From a virus, in IMG/VR virus record IMGVR_UViG_3300032356_000182, positions 31,739-95,738 of that record: a DNA stretch of 64,000 bases; one strand, 5' to 3'. Position numbers and translations under genes: made by a program. Each line of letters starts with the position of its first letter. Position 1 is the first letter of the stretch. A model generated the notes under the pieces. It saw only the letters and a program-made list of their open reading frames with translations, ran no database searches and had not been told where the DNA came from. Shown in pieces: positions 39,234 through 48,485 of the stretch.

Positions 39234-40249
39234 AAATATTAGTGACGGGCGGGGCAGGTTTTATCGGAAGCTGGGTCGCACAAGATTTAACTGCTGATTC
39301 TAACAATAAAATCTTGATTATGGATGATTTATCAGGAGGATCTTTAGAGAATATACTTCCATTCAGAACGAAAGTTTTGTTTGAGCAATTAGACATAAGA
39401 AAATATGGAGAGACAGCATTTTCAATCAGTAAATTTCAACCTGACGTATTGGTTCATCTGGCAGCAAATGCCAGAGAAGGAGCCTCTTGGTTTCAGCCGG
39501 CTTCTGTAGTTTCTAGAAACACAACGGGCTTTGCTAATGTTTTATCGGCTTGCATAAACTACGGAGTGAAAAAGGTAGTATTGTTTAGCTCAATGTCTGT
39601 TTACGGAAATCAGCAGCCTCCTTTTCATGAAAAAGATGAGCTGAAGCCTGTAGATATATATGGATTGCAAAAAGCTAGCATGGAACAGATGTTGGCTATG
39701 CTAGCTGATATACACGATTTTGATTATGTGATTATTCGACCGCATAATGTTTTTGGAATCAGACAATCTCTTCGAGATAAGTTTAGAAATGTTATTGGAA
39801 TCTGGATGAATAGAATTATGCGAAATGAGCCGCTAATCATCTTTGGCGATGGGCTTCAGAAGAGAGCATTTAGCTATATTGATAATAGCCGACCCGTTTA
39901 TCAGAAGCTGATAAGCGAAGATGTGCCAAGAGGCTTGATTGTTAACGTTGGAGGGCTAACACCTATAACTATAATTCAATTAAGAGATATTGTTTTAGAG
40001 GCTATGGGCCAGAAGTCTGATTATCCAACTGAATTTGTACAAGCGCGTCCAAGCGAAGTTCATCAGGCGTATTGTTCACATTTGATTGCATTGGATTATG
40101 GCTATTCAGAGCCCACAACGCTAGAAGAAGATATTGGAAAAATGGCAGAATGGGCCTTAGCGAAGGGTCCCCAGGAGTGGGTTAATTCGGATGAGTTAGA
40201 AATCTCAACACGTGCTAAGTTACCTGAGCCTTGGAATGAGATAAAGTAA
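39230..40249 (+). CDS. NAD-dependent sugar epimerase/dehydratase (extended SDR)
   Basis: 339 aa, ATGA overlap with the upstream gene. The NAD-binding site is TGGAGFIGS (residues 6-14); the catalytic YxxxK is Y144-K148 (YGLQK) with Ser in LFSSMSVYG. VIIRPHNVFGIRQSL and FGDGLQKRAFSYIDN are typical of UDP-sugar epimerases such as GalE or WbpP relatives. It would interconvert nucleotide sugars supplying the nearby glycosyltransferases. It is the last gene of the sugar block; a terminator follows at 40294. Confidence 0.85.
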   Translation: MKILVTGGAGFIGSWVAQDLTADSNNKILIMDDLSGGSLENILPFRTKVLFEQLDIRKYGETAFSISKFQPDVLVHLAANAREGASWFQPASVVSRNTTGFANVLSACINYGVKKVVLFSSMSVYGNQQPPFHEKDELKPVDIYGLQKASMEQMLAMLADIHDFDYVIIRPHNVFGIRQSLRDKFRNVIGIWMNRIMRNEPLIIFGDGLQKRAFSYIDNSRPVYQKLISEDVPRGLIVNVGGLTPITIIQLRDIVLEAMGQKSDYPTEFVQARPSEVHQAYCSHLIALDYGYSEPTTLEEDIGKMAEWALAKGPQEWVNSDELEISTRAKLPEPWNEIK

Positions 40250-40251
40250 AT

Positions 40252-40280
40252 TTGTTGTTCTAACGCTAATTATTTATAAT
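40252..40280 (+). promoter_or_regulatory. Candidate promoter just before a terminator
   Basis: TTGTTG (40252-40257) and a perfect TATAAT (40275-40280) are 17 bp apart. The terminator at 40294 begins 14 bp after the -10 box, so a transcript from here would be about 45 nt long unless it reads through to the dCTP deaminase gene. Confidence 0.4.
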
Positions 40281-40293
40281 CATCTAGAAAGAG

Positions 40294-40335
40294 AGCCTGT
40301 GAGCCTTTAGAGACTCGCAGGCTTTTATATTTTAG
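40294..40335 (+). terminator. Rho-independent terminator after the sugar block
   Basis: AGCCTGTGAG (40294-40303) pairs with CTCGCAGGCT (40314-40323), ten pairs including one G-U, loop of ten, followed by a T-rich tract. Confidence 0.8.
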
Positions 40336-40350
40336 AGAGGATCAGAAAAG

Positions 40351-40893
40351 ATGTTGAAAAATGATGCTTGGATTGAGCAACAAGCTCTGAAAGGTATGAT
40401 AAAACCATTTGTAGGAAAGAAAGTCAGTGATGGTGTTTTGTCTTATGGATTGGAATCTTTCGGATATACTTTCAGGTTAGCGAATAAATTTAAGGTTTAC
40501 CGAAAAGGCTGTGAGATTTGTGTTGATCCTAAGAATCTGGTTTCGGAAAGCTATCTCGACTTAACTAAAGAAGCTATTGAAATATATCCGAATTCCTATG
40601 TTACTGGACAATCTATTGAAGCTTTTGATATACCTCCTGATGTGTTTGGATTAGTTTTTGGTAAATCGAGCTACGCGAGGCTAGGAATCGAGATTATTGT
40701 TACACCTATTGAGCCCGGCTGGCGAGGCAGAATAACTGTTGGCATCGCGAATCATCAGAAATCTCCGATAAAAGTTTATGCTAATGAAGGTATAGCTCAA
40801 ATAGTATTTTTCCAAGGTGAACCGTGTTTGACAACGTATAATGGGAATTATCAAGACCAAGAAAATATACAATTGACGAGGATTCTAAAATAA
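40351..40893 (+). CDS. dcd: dCTP deaminase (dUTPase superfamily)
   Basis: 180 aa starting MLKNDAWIEQQALKGM behind AGAGAGG. The conserved core is present: LESFGYTFRLANKF, GQSIEAFDIPPDVFGLVFGKSSYARLGI (GKSSYARLG near residues 104-112, the dCTP deaminase signature), EPGWRGRITVGIANH and GIAQIVFF. The enzyme deaminates dCTP to dUTP, feeding thymidylate synthesis, and works as a trimer in the cytosol. In this genome it is isolated from other nucleotide genes and sits at the start of the distal tail operon, after the terminator. The short C-terminus makes a bifunctional dUTPase less likely. Confidence 0.85.
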   Translation: MLKNDAWIEQQALKGMIKPFVGKKVSDGVLSYGLESFGYTFRLANKFKVYRKGCEICVDPKNLVSESYLDLTKEAIEIYPNSYVTGQSIEAFDIPPDVFGLVFGKSSYARLGIEIIVTPIEPGWRGRITVGIANHQKSPIKVYANEGIAQIVFFQGEPCLTTYNGNYQDQENIQLTRILK

Positions 40894-40894
40894 G

Positions 40895-41455
40895 ATGACT
40901 CTGCCTGTTTTAGAAGTTTCTGGGCTTAATTCAATAGAAGGCATGGAAGCTCTCTTGGATATTCTTGTTTTAATGTTAAAAGATTCCTTAAACAGCTATA
41001 TTCAAGAAGTTGAAACAGAATGGCGTTCTATACATAACATTAAGCTGCCTCTAACAGACGAGAATTCGTTCGTGATAGCGAATGACGAAGATTCTATTCC
41101 GTCAGAATCTACAGTTTTCCCACAGATATATCTGTTTGGATTTGATGATAATCCAGATGAATCTTTAGTTGAGCAGTTTGACGCAGATTTATATAGACAT
41201 AATGTTGCTATTCGTCTTTGGATGAAATCTTCTACACCAACAGAGCTTACTAGACAGATATACAGATATGCTGAAGCTATAAAGAGAACAGTTAAGAAGT
41301 TTGCGAATGGTGCACAAGATTCAACTGGAGCAGCATCAGTAGTATGGGTGATTGAAAAAATAGCTGGCAGATACAGCAGTGTGAGTCCAACTACTCCGTA
41401 TTTTATGGCGTGTCAAGTTGATTTTTCAATCAAGTACTGGAGAGAATGGAGCTGA
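40895..41455 (+). CDS. Putative tail completion / terminator protein
   Basis: 186 aa starting MTLPVLEVSGLNSIEGM two bases after the dcd gene. It is helical at the N-terminus and then alternates strands and helices (TVFPQIYLFGF, NVAIRLWMKSSTPTELTRQIYRYAEAIKRTVKKF, PYFMACQVDFSIKYWREW). That alpha/beta pattern with a final long strand is common in tail terminator proteins. It precedes the tape measure gene closely. Assignment rests on pattern and place only. Confidence 0.5.
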   Translation: MTLPVLEVSGLNSIEGMEALLDILVLMLKDSLNSYIQEVETEWRSIHNIKLPLTDENSFVIANDEDSIPSESTVFPQIYLFGFDDNPDESLVEQFDADLYRHNVAIRLWMKSSTPTELTRQIYRYAEAIKRTVKKFANGAQDSTGAASVVWVIEKIAGRYSSVSPTTPYFMACQVDFSIKYWREWS

Positions 41456-41461
41456 TGTCTT

Positions 41462-44400
41462 ATGGCTGTTAGCAATCCAGATGCAATAACCACAGCGATG
41501 CTGCTGAAAGGTGAAGCTGATCTTACTGCTATCATGGCTGCTCTTGAGCAAGTTCAAGGAGCTGTCCAGCGTGTTATTCAGAATAATAATATCTTACTGT
41601 CTAGTTCTATACAGATGGCTGGAGGCATGGAGGCTGCTTCCGGTTCTGGAAGTATTCTCGGAGATGTTTTGGAAAGAGTGAGTGTGCTGGCAGGAGCAGC
41701 AGGACAGGGTTTAAGTTTGCTTTCCGGGTTTATGGGAGGCTTCCTTGTTAAAGCTATTGAAACTGCAGGACGCACAGAGACTCTATACATTGCACTCGAC
41801 CAAATGGGAAAGAATGCTGGCTATACGAAAGAGCGTTTGAGGGAATTAGTTAAACAGCTAACTGAGACGGGCATCACTACCCAACAATCAGTCCAAGGCT
41901 TAATGAGAATGATGCAGCTTGAGCTAGATGTTACAAAAGCATTTGAATTAGCTCAGGTAGCGAAAAATGCAGCAGTTATCCAACAAACAAATACTTCAGA
42001 AGCTTTTGGTAGAATTATCTATGCAATCATGACTAGACAGCCGATGTTGTTGGAAAGCCTAGGATTGGCCTTTACTCGAACAGAACTCCAAGCACGAGGA
42101 ATGTTCAAAGCAACTTCTTCTATTGCTGAAAAGCAAGCCGCGATGATGGATATGATTATTGAGAAAGGTAAGAACTTAGAAGGTGTTTATGATGTTGCGA
42201 TGGCCACCTTCTTAAAGAACTTAGGTTCTAGCAAACGCTATATTGAAGAAATGCTAAATGCTATTGGTGCTCCATTTCTGGGCGCTATGGCTAAGCTAAT
42301 TGAATTTATCAACAACAGTTTCAAAGCATTCAATAAATTGAACCCGAAAATCCAAGAATTTACAGCTTATATTGTTGCGGCTATTGCTGCATTTGGCGGA
42401 GGACTCCCAGCGTTGGCAGGCGCTTTAGGTCAGATATTTGGATTACTTCAAGGAGCTACTGGTTTTTCTGGTTTTGGATTTCTTGCTGGCGTTTTGAGAA
42501 TGATTGCGCCTTATATTCCAGCTATTGCAGCAGCCGCAACAGCTCTATATTTTGCACTTAATGAATTGAAAAAAGCTTGGGATGCAAATGCCGGAGGGAT
42601 ACAAGAGAAAGTCAAGCCCGCCATAGATCTTCTAATATCAGTTTTTAATCGGCTGCAAGAGATAATCGGATATCATATCAATGAGCTAATGCCTCTGTTG
42701 CAAGCTAACTGGGAACGTTTGAAAGAGCTTGCCACTTCGCTATGGAATAGCATCAATAAATTTTTGAAGGATCATTCAACTTTAGCTCAGGTTGTTGGTG
42801 AGATTTGGAGTTTTATCTCTGTAGCGATAGATACAGCATTATACATTATTGATCAAGCGTTCTATACTTTAGAGAATATCTTGAGAGGCGATTGGAGATC
42901 AGCATTTAGCAATGTCTCTAATGCCGGAGAGGCTATGCTCGGCCTTCTAGGTAACACTTTACTAAATTTCATTCCAAAGATGCTGAATTATGGAGCTGAG
43001 ATGATGCGGGCCTTCATAGCCGGCTTTTTGGAATATGCGAGCACATGGCTGCCTAGCGCCTTGAACTCAATAGGTCAAACTATAGCGATGTTTTTGGAAG
43101 GACATTCACCCCCCAAGTACGGTCCTTTGACTGAGATTGATACTTGGGGTGGCAATGTAGGTTCAGCCTTTGTTCGAGGGTTCTCAGCAACAACAGCTAT
43201 GGGAGCTAATATTGTTGACCAATTTGCCGCTGGAATGGAATATCAAACGAAAAAATCTATTCCAAGAGCAATCAGGGTAATAAATAAGCAACTTCGAGAT
43301 ATGCTAGAAGGACATTCACCACCTCCAGCTATTCCTGACATTCCACTGTGGGGTAAAAATGCTTTTGAACAATTTTTAGCTGGCTTTAGCATGGCCGATT
43401 TCTCCGTTTTTAATTCTGCTTTAGGACTGATCAGAACAAGACTGCAAAATGTTTTTACAGATGCTGGTATGGATGCTAAGGCTGCGGCACAGAAAATATT
43501 ATCTGCGATGATGGAAATTAGAGAAGGCGTTGCGGGTTTTATTTCAGGTGGAGGTGCTGCAGTTATTGATAAAGTTGCTGGAGTGCCGATTGCTGATATC
43601 ATGCATGTTGTCAATTCTCAATTAGAGGCTTCTAGAGCTGCAGAGAATTTGAGTAAGATGCAAGAAGCATTCCAGACGATGCAGAAGCAGTCACAAAAAG
43701 CTATCAAGGAAGCTCAGAAAGCTGTCTCGAATGCGCAGGAAGATATTGAAAGATTTAATCGAGGCATTGAGGAAGCAGTAAAAGAGAGACTAAAGGTTTT
43801 AGGTATCGTACTTGATAGCGCTAAATTGAAATTGTTGCAGATGGCAGTTAGAGATGCAGAGGAAGAAGTTCAAGCAGCAACTGCACAGTATAACAAGGCT
43901 AGAGCTGCTAGAGAAAGATATGGGCTAACGATTGCATCTTATGAAGAAATCAATGCCCGGGCGCAGATGGCTTTAGCTCAAGAAAAGAAAGATCAAGCAA
44001 CTATTGAATTAAACGAAGAAGAAAAGCGTTGGAGATTAGCTGAGAGAATTCAGACTGAAATCGCTAAGTCAAGAGAAGAAGAGCTGAAAAGGCTTCAGGA
44101 TAACCTGAAGAATGCTCAGAAAAACCTAAAATCTCTTCAGGAATCTTATCAAGAGCAGATTGAGGCTGAGCAAGAAAGATTAGCCAATGCGCAGCAGCAT
44201 GTGAAAGACTTGCAGAAAGTTGCCGAGCGGGAAAAAGCTCTATTAGCCGAAAGACTGAAAGCCGAGGAAGAGCAGGCTAAGATAAAAGAAGAGCAGGTAA
44301 AAGAAGAAAAGAAAATGCCGGCTGTTCCGCCAACGTTGGCTCCGATGTCATATGATGTATATAGAAAGAGCAGAGAACACAAAAAGAGAGAAGCTGTAGA

Positions 44401-45862
44401 GGCTCCTGATATCATAACTCAGTCAGCTTCACAGATTCGTGAATATTTTGAGAAAACCATAATTCCAGCCTTGATTCCTGTTCGAGATTTTATAGTTAAT
44501 CTGGGAACAGAGATTTGGAAATTTGTTGGCCCAGATTTAACTTCTGCTTGGAACGAAGTTACAAAGTTCTGGGACGAAGTTATGGTAAGATTTGCAAAAG
44601 TTAGGGATGCTTTTGAGAGATCAGCTGGGATAAAGAAGATTATCAAAGACTTAAGTCAGGCTTGGGAAGATATAAAGAAAATTGGCGGTGCAGTATTATC
44701 TTTTCTTGTTCCTATCTGGAAATTTTTGTTGACAGCCGCGTTACCTACGTTTATCAAGGGCATCTGGACAGCTGTAAAAGGTTATGTTGAAATTGCTTGG
44801 TCTGTGTTAACTGGTTATTTGAAAATATTTTTAGATATTCTCGCAGGGGATTGGAAAGCTGTCAAACAAGATTTTCTAGATATGGTTAATGGCGTTCTCA
44901 GCGGAGTGAAAAACGTTTTGAAAGGTTTTGATGATGCTTTTGGATCTCCATTTCAATTTATATTTGACAGAGCAAGGTCAATTGTTAGATCAGCTGTGAC
45001 TGAAATCTCGTGGATGTTCGCGTCGAATTTTGCAGCAGTTAATAATTCAATTGATCGTTTTGTTCGATCAATTGGAGAAGCTATCGGAAATCTTGCCAGG
45101 TCTTTAGTAAGCCCTTTAAACGTGGTCGGAGACGCAATATTCAATGCGTTTTCTTGGGCATTCTCCAGGGTTATAGGCAGCATCAGCGGCTGGATTTCAT
45201 CTATTGGCTTAGCTCTAGGATCTCAAGCTACTGGAATATATAATGCTGCTGCAGGATTAGTTTCGAATATTTACAACGCTTTTAGAAATTGGATCGGATC
45301 TTTAGCTGGCTGGGTACCTGCTTGGCTAGGAAGTGTGGTTAACAGCATTAGTTCTATGTCTTCAAATTTTCTCAGCGCCTCTTATAGCGTGGCTAACAAT
45401 ATCTATAATGCTTTCTACAACGCTATCAGATGGATCGTTGATGCTATCGGAGGTTGGATTAAAGGAATTTGGAACAATGCGATGAAACCAGCTTTTGAAG
45501 GAGTTGTTAATAGAATTGTAGATTCTTTCAACGCAATCATTGATCGCCTGAATTCCGCCTATTGGTCACTTCCTGATTATGTTCGTGGTGCTATTCCTGG
45601 TTTTCCTCTAGGAAAGCTTGGTCGAATAACATTACCTGGCTTAGCTCTTGGTGCAATAGTTAACGTTCCAACTGTAGCTCTTGTTGGTGAAAGCGGTCCA
45701 GAAGCTGTCGTTCCTCTTGATATTCTTGATCGGTGGGTAAATAAACTTGCAAATCAAAGCAAGGGAATTCTCAATATCAATATCGAAAACAAATCAGCTG
45801 CTCCGATAGAGACAAAAGTCTCTATGTTCGGAGATCTTAGCTATTGGGGAGCGCACACATAA
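41462..45862 (+). CDS. Tape measure protein
   Basis: 1466 aa starting MAVSNPDAITTAMLLKG. Typical features: hydrophobic transmembrane-like stretches in the first third (AYIVAAIAAFGGGLPALAGAL, IPAIAAAATALYFAL), repeated amphipathic helices, a long charged coiled coil (about residues 730-960, rich in Lys/Glu/Gln), more hydrophobic helices and a C-terminal VALVGESGPEAVVPLD, a signature of tape measure proteins. Two FLEGHSPPK/MLEGHSPPP segments form an internal repeat. At about 0.15 nm per residue (general family rule) the tail would be near 200 nm. It sets tail length and helps DNA entry through the host envelope. Confidence 0.9.
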   Translation: MAVSNPDAITTAMLLKGEADLTAIMAALEQVQGAVQRVIQNNNILLSSSIQMAGGMEAASGSGSILGDVLERVSVLAGAAGQGLSLLSGFMGGFLVKAIETAGRTETLYIALDQMGKNAGYTKERLRELVKQLTETGITTQQSVQGLMRMMQLELDVTKAFELAQVAKNAAVIQQTNTSEAFGRIIYAIMTRQPMLLESLGLAFTRTELQARGMFKATSSIAEKQAAMMDMIIEKGKNLEGVYDVAMATFLKNLGSSKRYIEEMLNAIGAPFLGAMAKLIEFINNSFKAFNKLNPKIQEFTAYIVAAIAAFGGGLPALAGALGQIFGLLQGATGFSGFGFLAGVLRMIAPYIPAIAAAATALYFALNELKKAWDANAGGIQEKVKPAIDLLISVFNRLQEIIGYHINELMPLLQANWERLKELATSLWNSINKFLKDHSTLAQVVGEIWSFISVAIDTALYIIDQAFYTLENILRGDWRSAFSNVSNAGEAMLGLLGNTLLNFIPKMLNYGAEMMRAFIAGFLEYASTWLPSALNSIGQTIAMFLEGHSPPKYGPLTEIDTWGGNVGSAFVRGFSATTAMGANIVDQFAAGMEYQTKKSIPRAIRVINKQLRDMLEGHSPPPAIPDIPLWGKNAFEQFLAGFSMADFSVFNSALGLIRTRLQNVFTDAGMDAKAAAQKILSAMMEIREGVAGFISGGGAAVIDKVAGVPIADIMHVVNSQLEASRAAENLSKMQEAFQTMQKQSQKAIKEAQKAVSNAQEDIERFNRGIEEAVKERLKVLGIVLDSAKLKLLQMAVRDAEEEVQAATAQYNKARAARERYGLTIASYEEINARAQMALAQEKKDQATIELNEEEKRWRLAERIQTEIAKSREEELKRLQDNLKNAQKNLKSLQESYQEQIEAEQERLANAQQHVKDLQKVAEREKALLAERLKAEEEQAKIKEEQVKEEKKMPAVPPTLAPMSYDVYRKSREHKKREAVEAPDIITQSASQIREYFEKTIIPALIPVRDFIVNLGTEIWKFVGPDLTSAWNEVTKFWDEVMVRFAKVRDAFERSAGIKKIIKDLSQAWEDIKKIGGAVLSFLVPIWKFLLTAALPTFIKGIWTAVKGYVEIAWSVLTGYLKIFLDILAGDWKAVKQDFLDMVNGVLSGVKNVLKGFDDAFGSPFQFIFDRARSIVRSAVTEISWMFASNFAAVNNSIDRFVRSIGEAIGNLARSLVSPLNVVGDAIFNAFSWAFSRVIGSISGWISSIGLALGSQATGIYNAAAGLVSNIYNAFRNWIGSLAGWVPAWLGSVVNSISSMSSNFLSASYSVANNIYNAFYNAIRWIVDAIGGWIKGIWNNAMKPAFEGVVNRIVDSFNAIIDRLNSAYWSLPDYVRGAIPGFPLGKLGRITLPGLALGAIVNVPTVALVGESGPEAVVPLDILDRWVNKLANQSKGILNINIENKSAAPIETKVSMFGDLSYWGAHT

Positions 45863-46263
45863 TGCCGATCGGATATGATGCTTTCGGTGCAAAGACATAC
45901 GTTGAAGGTCAGGTTTATCTTGATGGCCACTGGTATTTTACAGAGAGAGGTTCTTATCAAGAGAACTCGGAAAAGATATTCTCAACTGCGCTGTCTCTAA
46001 GTAGTGCACTCCTTCGGCAAGAAGGAGGAATGAAGCCGCGTAGTTGGTCTTTTAAGGTGATTTGTTTTTCTGATGAGGAGTTAGCTACAATCTCTGGCAG
46101 TTTCGTTAAAGTCTCAGCAAATTCGGTATTGCCTTTCTCTGGTATGAGAGCTGATCCTCACATGGTTTATTTCGATTCTTTTGGACCGATAGAGGTTATT
46201 GATAATAGAAATAGAGTTTTCAGCGTTCCGGTATCTTTGAGTGCAGCAAAGGTGGGCGGATGA
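45862..46263 (+). CDS. Distal-tail-type small protein
   Basis: 133 aa from the ATG that overlaps the tape measure stop (TAATG). Beta-rich with aromatic clusters (QVYLDGHWYFTERGSYQEN, PRSWSFKVICFSDEELAT, DPHMVYFDSFGPIEVIDNR). Its place directly after the tape measure suggests a distal tail or hub-associated role, but it is much shorter than a full distal tail protein. Overlaps the next gene by 4 bp, so the tail genes are tightly coupled. Confidence 0.5.
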   Translation: MPIGYDAFGAKTYVEGQVYLDGHWYFTERGSYQENSEKIFSTALSLSSALLRQEGGMKPRSWSFKVICFSDEELATISGSFVKVSANSVLPFSGMRADPHMVYFDSFGPIEVIDNRNRVFSVPVSLSAAKVGG

Positions 46264-48485
46264 GAGAATTATCAAAAGCTTTGTTAGATGCCAATAAATC
46301 TTCTGACAGATTTTTCTTAAGCAAAGTTTTAGTCAGCGATCCGATTGTTCCTCCTCTTGGAGCTCCGAGTTTTTCTGAATTTTCAAATTTCGGAGGGGCG
46401 CTAACTGATGTTATACGTGGAATTTCTTTAGATAGCGGCAATGTCATCATTCTTCGCTCAAGCGGTTTTGTGAAAGTTATACAAGCAGATGATGTATCTG
46501 TTCCTACGAGTTGGTCTGCAAACACTTGGGTTGCATTGTCTAGCATTCCTTCTAGTGCAACAGTACGAGATATAGCATCTTTTGGATCAAAAGTTAGAGT
46601 TTGCGCACTAAAAACGACTAGTCCCTATCATGTCTATGTGATTGAATCAAACGATGGAGGTCAAAGTTGGGGCTCTTGGACAAATATCGGAACCTCAACA
46701 ATAGCTCCTAATCAAACTGAAGTTAGAATGACGTTTGACGCAGTATATGTTAAAAATACGAATTCAACCGGCTTAGTGATTGAATGTTTTTCGGAGAGGA
46801 CAGCCGGATCTTGGACGAAAACAACTAGACAAACGCTGCTATCTGTAGCGTATGACTCAAATGATATGGCTGGGTTCAGCGTAGCAAAATATAACGATGT
46901 AGATTACTTGCTCTTTACCGCGAAGCAAAGATTCTCTAACGTTATAAATCTATACTATATAAAGAGCTATAAAGGAATCTTGAGCTTGCCAAAATCTATA
47001 TTCGGATTTGAAAATCCCCAGGGATATTTCCCTATCTTTAGACCAGCTCTTCTGATTACTAAATCTTATTGCATTTTCTCTGGTCAATTTCGCTACATCG
47101 GGGGAGATTACTTAAAAGATGACTTTGAATCTTATTGGGGCAAATATATAAGTGTTTACGATTCATTTTCAAGCTTATCAGGTTGGATGGTTGAAACTGC
47201 TGTAACAATCACTACTACAGAAAAGGCTGAAGGAGGAAGCGAAGCAAAATTTGGAGGATATTATTTTGGCGAAATATATAGACCATATGAAGAAAATTTT
47301 ACACTTGAAGATACATTTAGAAGTTCAGATTTTCTTGTGCTTTATTACAGATATCCTGCTGCTGTGAAACCTACAGCTTATTGGTATCTTTCCTACCAAT
47401 CAACTCTATTTGATCTCTATTCAACAATTTTCAGCGGAAATACTTCCTCTACAAATCCACAATCAGCATTTATAAAGAAGATAAATTTTGGAAAAGTGGG
47501 AAATCCTAGTTGGGCTTCAGCCCAATTTCGAATAGCTCTCGTAGGAATAAACCTCGGAGATCAGGCTTATCTTGATTACGTACGATATGAGAAAGCGGAT
47601 CCTGATAATGTATCTTATCCAAATGCAACAGGATCTGCTTGGAATTTTCAGCCAGCTAACGGATTATGGACAATAACTAAGGATGATTCAGGTGATCCTG
47701 ATAACGCTATGCTTGCTTGTCTCGATAAGCAAGCAAGCGTAGAAAAAACGGCAATAAAAGATACGAAGATACTATCCCCTAACTTCAAGATCAAGATTCA
47801 AGTAAAAATCAGAAATTCCAATGGAAAGGCTGGACTTATTATTCATGCGGCTTCTAATACGCTAGCGGAAGGAGCAGAAAACTGCTATGCTAGCATAATT
47901 GATACTTCCGCTAATACTCTCACTTTCTATAAGTATGTCTCAGGAAATCCGACTAGCTTAGGAAGTGCATCATTCTCTTGTGATCCTGATATTTGGTATT
48001 GGCTTGGTGCGGATATTTCTGGAAATATGATTAAACTTTATGCGGCAGAATACGAGGATGATCTCTTTTCATCTGCTTTGCTAACGATAACAGATTCTAC
48101 TTATACTAGCGGATATGTTGGTGTGATGTCGATAGGAGCTAATACTAGATTTGACAATTTGGTTACTAATGCTTATATCAGCACTTTAACGGTAGAAGGT
48201 ATCGGTATGGGTAAAGATCCAATCAATGCTGTGCTAAATTCAACGCATTTGCCTTGTACGATAGGCGATAATCTGATCGCTTCAGGCAAATACCTATATA
48301 CTTTTGATAGAGGCGGAGATAAGATTTATCAAACTTATTCACCTGATTTATCTGAAGATAGTCGTTTAGCTCTGGGAATTCTAGATGATGTTTCATCTCA
48401 TGTTGTAAGTTTCGAAATCAAAAACCAAAGCGAAGCGATAGGACAAGCAAAATTAGAGGTGAGCAGGCTAGATGACGAAGCTTAG
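46260..48485 (+). CDS. Tail protein with jelly-roll (LamG-like) module
   Basis: 741 aa starting MRELSKALLDANKSSDRFF, ATGA overlap with the upstream gene. The first 250 residues look like a beta-propeller or repeated strand domain (SNDGGQSWGSW, an Asp-box-like motif). Two carbohydrate-binding-like jelly-roll regions follow, one near residues 290-440 and one near 460-640 (WNFQPANGLWTITKDDSG ... FKIKIQVKIRNSNGKAGLII ... SGYVGVMSIGANTRFDNL), the latter typical of LamG/DUF1080-like folds. It probably contacts host glycans as part of the tail tip. The C-terminal end resumes typical hub sequence (VSSHVVSFEIKNQS). Confidence 0.6.
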   Translation: MRELSKALLDANKSSDRFFLSKVLVSDPIVPPLGAPSFSEFSNFGGALTDVIRGISLDSGNVIILRSSGFVKVIQADDVSVPTSWSANTWVALSSIPSSATVRDIASFGSKVRVCALKTTSPYHVYVIESNDGGQSWGSWTNIGTSTIAPNQTEVRMTFDAVYVKNTNSTGLVIECFSERTAGSWTKTTRQTLLSVAYDSNDMAGFSVAKYNDVDYLLFTAKQRFSNVINLYYIKSYKGILSLPKSIFGFENPQGYFPIFRPALLITKSYCIFSGQFRYIGGDYLKDDFESYWGKYISVYDSFSSLSGWMVETAVTITTTEKAEGGSEAKFGGYYFGEIYRPYEENFTLEDTFRSSDFLVLYYRYPAAVKPTAYWYLSYQSTLFDLYSTIFSGNTSSTNPQSAFIKKINFGKVGNPSWASAQFRIALVGINLGDQAYLDYVRYEKADPDNVSYPNATGSAWNFQPANGLWTITKDDSGDPDNAMLACLDKQASVEKTAIKDTKILSPNFKIKIQVKIRNSNGKAGLIIHAASNTLAEGAENCYASIIDTSANTLTFYKYVSGNPTSLGSASFSCDPDIWYWLGADISGNMIKLYAAEYEDDLFSSALLTITDSTYTSGYVGVMSIGANTRFDNLVTNAYISTLTVEGIGMGKDPINAVLNSTHLPCTIGDNLIASGKYLYTFDRGGDKIYQTYSPDLSEDSRLALGILDDVSSHVVSFEIKNQSEAIGQAKLEVSRLDDEA

